Shown here piece by piece: positions 60,690 to 64,000 of a stretch of DNA of 64,000 bases. The stretch is taken from contig NZ_OY829944.1 in assembly GCF_963556105.2 (NCBI RefSeq), positions 1,211,001 to 1,275,000 of the forward strand. The letters run 5' to 3'. The position numbers and the translations under genes are program-made. The DNA is from an uncultured Tolumonas sp. (GTDB taxonomy: Bacteria > Pseudomonadota > Gammaproteobacteria > Enterobacterales > Aeromonadaceae). Below the pieces are notes generated by a model, which saw only the letters and a program-made list of their open reading frames with translations, ran no database searches and was not told where the DNA came from. Numbering within the stretch: the stretch's first letter is position 1; every line of letters starts with the position of its first letter.

Positions 60690-62063
60690 GTGAAAATAAA
60701 GCGCGTATTTGCCAAGGATATGAGAACAGCCCTGGCGGAAGTAAAAGAGTTATTAGGGCCTGATGCCGTCATCATGTCCAATAAAAAAGTGACCGGTGGC
60801 ATCGAGATCGTTGCTGCCGTCGACTATCAGACTGCGCAGGGTGCCCAGTCGATGCCAACCGCAAGAGCATTAAAAGAAGATCGCGTGGAGTTTTCTGGGC
60901 AACGTCCTGAATCACAAATGAGTGCTGCGTTTGATAATGCCAAAGAAAAGGTAGCAGATAGTCTGGGTGCTTTACTGGCCAGACAGAGCAAACTTGTCAG
61001 AGAACAGCAATCGTTTGGATTACCGCCAACGCTGGAAGAACAAGCCAAGATGGCGCCAGAACCCGCAAGACCACGTTCTCTGGCCAGTTCTCGCCAATCG
61101 TCTTCTGCTTCTTCTGCGCATAAAGATAAAGAAATGGAAGCTATGCGTTCTGAAATGGCTTCCATCCGTAAATTACTGCAACACCAGTTGTCAGGTTTAA
61201 TGTGGCAGGAAGTTGAACGCAGAGAGCCCATTCGTGCTTTGCTGATTAAACAACTGATCAAGGGCGGTTTTACTGAAATTTTGGCAGATCAACTCGCGGG
61301 TATGGTACCGGAAGATATTCCGTTACATGACGCATGGAAACACATTGAACGCTTACTGACCCAACAGCTGAAGGTCAGCGATGACGAAATTATGCGATTT
61401 GGTGGCGCTGTTGCTTTATTAGGGCCAACAGGGGTAGGAAAAACAACCACTATTGCCAAATTAGCGGCTCGATTTGCAATGAAATATGGTGCGGAACAGG
61501 TAGCGTTGATTACTACCGATCACTATCGGATCGGTGCGCAAGATCAATTGCAAACTTATGGCCGGATCATGGGCTGCCAGGTCAGAGCAGTAAACAATGT
61601 TGAAGAGTTAGGTACTGCGCTCTATCAACTGCGTAACCGTCGGTTAGTTCTTATCGATACTGCGGGTATGGGGCAACGTGATGTTCGTTTGAACGAACAA
61701 CTTGACACATTAATTCAAAATAGCCGGGTCAAAATTCGTCACTATCTGGTGTTACCTGCTACAGCACAACGTCGGGTACTACAGGAAGCGTATGAACATT
61801 TTCAGCGTATCCCACTGAGTGGCTGCATTTTGACCAAGTTGGATGAAAGTCTCAATCTTGGGGATGTCTTGGATGTCTGTATTCAAAATTCGTTGCCTAT
61901 CAGTTACGTTACTAACGGACAACGCGTGCCGGAGGATATTCAGCTACCGAATGTTGCAGAGTTAGTGTCGGTTACCATGCAACAACTGGATGCGCAGACG
62001 GGTCAGCCCTATTATTGGAGCAGCGACCCCCATGAGCCGAATCATGCGGAGTTTTATGAATAA
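60690..62063 (+). CDS. flhF: Flagellar SRP-type GTPase FlhF
   Basis: FlhF places the flagellum at the cell pole. The 457-residue protein (GTG start, GGGAGG before it) has an N-terminal B domain (KRVFAKDMRTALAEVKELLGPDAVIMSN), a long variable linker (about 55-165), and the NG GTPase domain with GPTGVGKTTTIAKLA (P loop near 250), DTAGMGQRD, and TKLDE. Its 3' end overlaps the start of flhG. Confidence 0.96.
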   Translation: MKIKRVFAKDMRTALAEVKELLGPDAVIMSNKKVTGGIEIVAAVDYQTAQGAQSMPTARALKEDRVEFSGQRPESQMSAAFDNAKEKVADSLGALLARQSKLVREQQSFGLPPTLEEQAKMAPEPARPRSLASSRQSSSASSAHKDKEMEAMRSEMASIRKLLQHQLSGLMWQEVERREPIRALLIKQLIKGGFTEILADQLAGMVPEDIPLHDAWKHIERLLTQQLKVSDDEIMRFGGAVALLGPTGVGKTTTIAKLAARFAMKYGAEQVALITTDHYRIGAQDQLQTYGRIMGCQVRAVNNVEELGTALYQLRNRRLVLIDTAGMGQRDVRLNEQLDTLIQNSRVKIRHYLVLPATAQRRVLQEAYEHFQRIPLSGCILTKLDESLNLGDVLDVCIQNSLPISYVTNGQRVPEDIQLPNVAELVSVTMQQLDAQTGQPYYWSSDPHEPNHAEFYE

Positions 62064-62940
62064 AATGGGTGTAACTATGAATCAAGCCAGTGGTCTGCGG
62101 AATATGCAGCGTAATCACCGCATCAAAGTTGTCACCGTGACAGGTGGTAAAGGGGGCGTCGGGAAATCGAATGTCACTTTGAATGTCGGTATGAGCTTGG
62201 CCGCGCAAGGCAAACGGGTATTGATATTAGATGCCGACTTAGGTTTGGCGAACATCGACGTTATGCTGGGTCTCCGGGTACATAAAAACTTGTCGCATGT
62301 GCTTTCCGGCCAATGTTCACTCGACGATATTATTATTGAAGGGCCAAATGGATTGATGATTATTCCGGCAACATCGGGAACCCAATCCATGGTTGAATTA
62401 TCACCGTCTGAGCATGCAGGGTTAATCAGAGCGTTCAGTGAATTGCAAACGCCGATTGATATGCTGTTGGTTGATACCGCCGCCGGTATTTCTGACATGG
62501 TGATGAGTTTTGCTCGTGCGGCACAAGATGTCATGGTCGTGGTTTGCGATGAGCCGACCTCAATCACAGATGCTTACGCGCTGATCAAGCTTCTTTCCCG
62601 TGAATATGGTGTTTTTCGTTTTCGCATTGTTGCCAACATGGTGCGCAGTTTACGCGAAGGGCAGGAGCTCTTTACTAAATTGACTCGGGTCACTGACCGT
62701 TTTCTTGATGCTTCGCTGGAATTAGTTGCCTGTATTCCTTACGACAACAATGTTCGACAAGCAGTAAAAAAACAAAAAGTGATCGTTGATGCGTTCCCTA
62801 AATCGCCGGCATCACTCGCATTCCGAGCATTAGCGAATAAAGTGTCCAGTTGGCCAATACCGAATCAGCCTGGCGGTCATTTGGAATTTTTCATTGAAAA
62901 TTTGTTACAACCCAAAAAAGTTGTAGGTGAAAATCAATGA
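62056..62940 (+). CDS. flhG: Flagellar number regulator FlhG (FleN), MinD-like ATPase
   Basis: FlhG/FleN limits flagella to one per pole, acting on FlrA and stimulating FlhF. From the ATG at 62056 (GGAG upstream; an alternative ATG is 62077) the protein has 294 residues. The activator peptide reads NQASGLR (residues about 9-15) where the family has DQAxxLR. The deviant Walker A is GGKGGVGKSNVT near 32, with DLGLANIDVMLGL and DTAAGISDMVMSF, and a C-terminal membrane-targeting helix. The reading frame is open upstream, but that part lies in flhF. Confidence 0.94.
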   Translation: MNKMGVTMNQASGLRNMQRNHRIKVVTVTGGKGGVGKSNVTLNVGMSLAAQGKRVLILDADLGLANIDVMLGLRVHKNLSHVLSGQCSLDDIIIEGPNGLMIIPATSGTQSMVELSPSEHAGLIRAFSELQTPIDMLLVDTAAGISDMVMSFARAAQDVMVVVCDEPTSITDAYALIKLLSREYGVFRFRIVANMVRSLREGQELFTKLTRVTDRFLDASLELVACIPYDNNVRQAVKKQKVIVDAFPKSPASLAFRALANKVSSWPIPNQPGGHLEFFIENLLQPKKVVGENQ

Positions 62941-63659
62941 TGAACAAAGCTCAAGCCTATCATCGCCAACAAGATCCTAACCGGCTGGTTGAAAGATATG
63001 CAGGGCTGGTGAAACGGATTGGGCAACATATGTTGGCTCGTCTGCCCAGCAGTGTACAGCTGGATGATTTATTACAAGCCGGAATGATTGGGCTGCTTGA
63101 TGCGTACCGAAATTATGATGCCGGGAAAGGTGCGAGCTTTGAAACGTATGCCGGTATTCGTATTCGCGGTGCCATGATTGATGAGATCCGTCAGGGTGAT
63201 TGGGTTCCTCGTTCGGTTCACCGTAATACCCGCCGTATATCTGACGCTATTCATGAAGTAGAAACTGAACATGGGCGAGATGCCCGAGATAGCGAAGTTG
63301 CCGCGAAACTTGAGGTGGGTCTGGCTGAATACCACAGTATGTTAAATGATACAGCCTGTGGACGCATTGTCGGTATCGAAGATTTAGGCGTTACTGATGA
63401 CGTGATCGGTGGTGTCGATGCCGTATCTGACATAAGTCATTCCTTTGACACCGTTGCGAATGAGCGTTTTTCAGCTGCACTATCTGAATGTATTTCACAA
63501 TTACCTGAAAGAGAGGCATTGATCCTCTCGCTTTACTATGATGAAGAATTGAATTTAAAGGAAATAGGACAAATACTTGATGTTAGTGAGTCTCGAATTA
63601 GTCAGATTCAAAGCCAGGCACTTCACAGAATCAGAGCCCGAATGAAAGAATGGTATTGA
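62937..63659 (+). CDS. fliA: Flagellar sigma factor FliA (sigma-28)
   Basis: FliA directs transcription of late flagellar and chemotaxis genes. The 240-residue protein has region 2 (LVERYAGLVKRIGQHML, LDDLLQAGMIGLLDAYRNYD, then FETYAGIRIRGAMIDEIR), region 3 with RKRARRISDA-like sequence (here HRNTRRISDAIHEVE) and region 4 with LPEREALILSLYYDEELNLKEIG and SESRISQIQSQALHRIR. ATG at 62940 is an alternative start. The overlap with flhG is four bases. Confidence 0.96.
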   Translation: MMNKAQAYHRQQDPNRLVERYAGLVKRIGQHMLARLPSSVQLDDLLQAGMIGLLDAYRNYDAGKGASFETYAGIRIRGAMIDEIRQGDWVPRSVHRNTRRISDAIHEVETEHGRDARDSEVAAKLEVGLAEYHSMLNDTACGRIVGIEDLGVTDDVIGGVDAVSDISHSFDTVANERFSAALSECISQLPEREALILSLYYDEELNLKEIGQILDVSESRISQIQSQALHRIRARMKEWY

Positions 63660-63767
63660 TAACACAATTAGTTGGCTACACTGACGGTAACGTATAAGGC
63701 ATAATAAGACATATAGACAGGTTAATTATTTCCTTAGTCTGATTGGGTGGTTGTTTAGGAGGACACT

Positions 63768-64000
63768 TTGGATAAAAACATGAAAATCCTCATTGTTGAT
63801 GATTTTTCAACAATGCGCCGGATAATCAAAAATTTGCTCCGGGATTTGGGGCTAAATAACACCCACGAGGCAGATGATGGTAATACCGCATTGCCAATGC
63901 TGAAAAATGGTGATTTTGATTTCGTTGTCACAGACTGGAACATGCCTGGCATGCAAGGCATTGATTTGTTAAAAGCGATTCGGGCTGATGAGTCTTTGCG
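63768..64000 (+). CDS. cheY: Chemotaxis response regulator CheY, N-terminal part (cut by window end)
   Basis: CheY, when phosphorylated by CheA, binds FliM and changes motor rotation. The visible 77 codons encode a receiver domain with the acid pocket D11-D12 (LIVDDFSTMRR) and phosphoacceptor D56 (VVTDWNMPGMQG). AGGAGG at 63757-63762 sets the start at a TTG (63768), giving DKNMKILIVDD; ATG at 63780 is too far. The 108-base spacer after fliA has no clear promoter. The C-terminal part, with the conserved Thr and Lys, is outside the window. Confidence 0.95.
   Translation, partial: MDKNMKILIVDDFSTMRRIIKNLLRDLGLNNTHEADDGNTALPMLKNGDFDFVVTDWNMPGMQGIDLLKAIRADESL

Overview
The window comes from a gammaproteobacterium with a polar flagellum. 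The isc, secDF, ubiT/ubiUV and flr-fli-flh genes, their order and their protein sequences look like Aeromonadales (Tolumonas or Aeromonas relatives) or, less likely, Vibrionales. The genus is inferred from resemblance, not from a search. All gene boundaries below were read from the sequence; no stretch longer than about 300 bases lacks a gene, and I saw no tRNA, rRNA, CRISPR array, transposase or phage gene.

Positions 1-19844 are a surface-polysaccharide locus. It opens with the tail of a YjbF/GfcB-like lipoprotein, then GfcC-like and YjbH-like envelope proteins, then a WcaJ-type initiating sugar-phosphate transferase. An AT-rich core (about 4600-14150) encodes a divergent MurB-like flavoprotein, a Wzx flippase, a polysaccharide pyruvyltransferase, four glycosyltransferases (GT8, GT2, GT4, GT2), a Wzy-like polymerase and a WbbJ-like O-acetyltransferase. 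rfbD-rfbA-rfbC-rfbB follow, supply dTDP-L-rhamnose, and return gradually to the base composition of the chromosome. An unrecognised 186-residue protein and a second, WecA/WbpL-type initiating transferase close the locus. Together these genes can build, modify, flip and polymerise a rhamnose-containing repeat unit. The MurB-like and pyruvyltransferase genes are the most unusual pair in the window.

Positions 19883-38616 are ordinary core chromosome: rpiA (minus strand), queA-tgt-yajC-secD-secF, a rhodanese, an NlpI-like lipoprotein, ubiV-ubiU (minus) divergent from ubiT (oxygen-independent ubiquinone hydroxylation), trmJ, the iron-sulfur operon iscR-iscS-iscU-iscA-hscB-hscA-fdx with an IscR site in front and a terminator inside, then pepB and ndk. 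iscX is not between fdx and pepB.

Positions 38734-64000 are the polar-flagellum region: flrA, a chemoreceptor gene inserted between flrA and flrB, flrB-flrC, fliE-F-G-H-I-J, fliK-L-M-N-O-P-Q-R-flhB, flhA-flhF-flhG-fliA, and the first part of cheY. Four sigma-54 type -24/-12 elements lie in front of flrB, fliE, fliK and flhA, which fits a hierarchy of FlrA then FlrB/FlrC. fliK is very long and carries a six-base tandem repeat and a recent duplication of about 400 bp.
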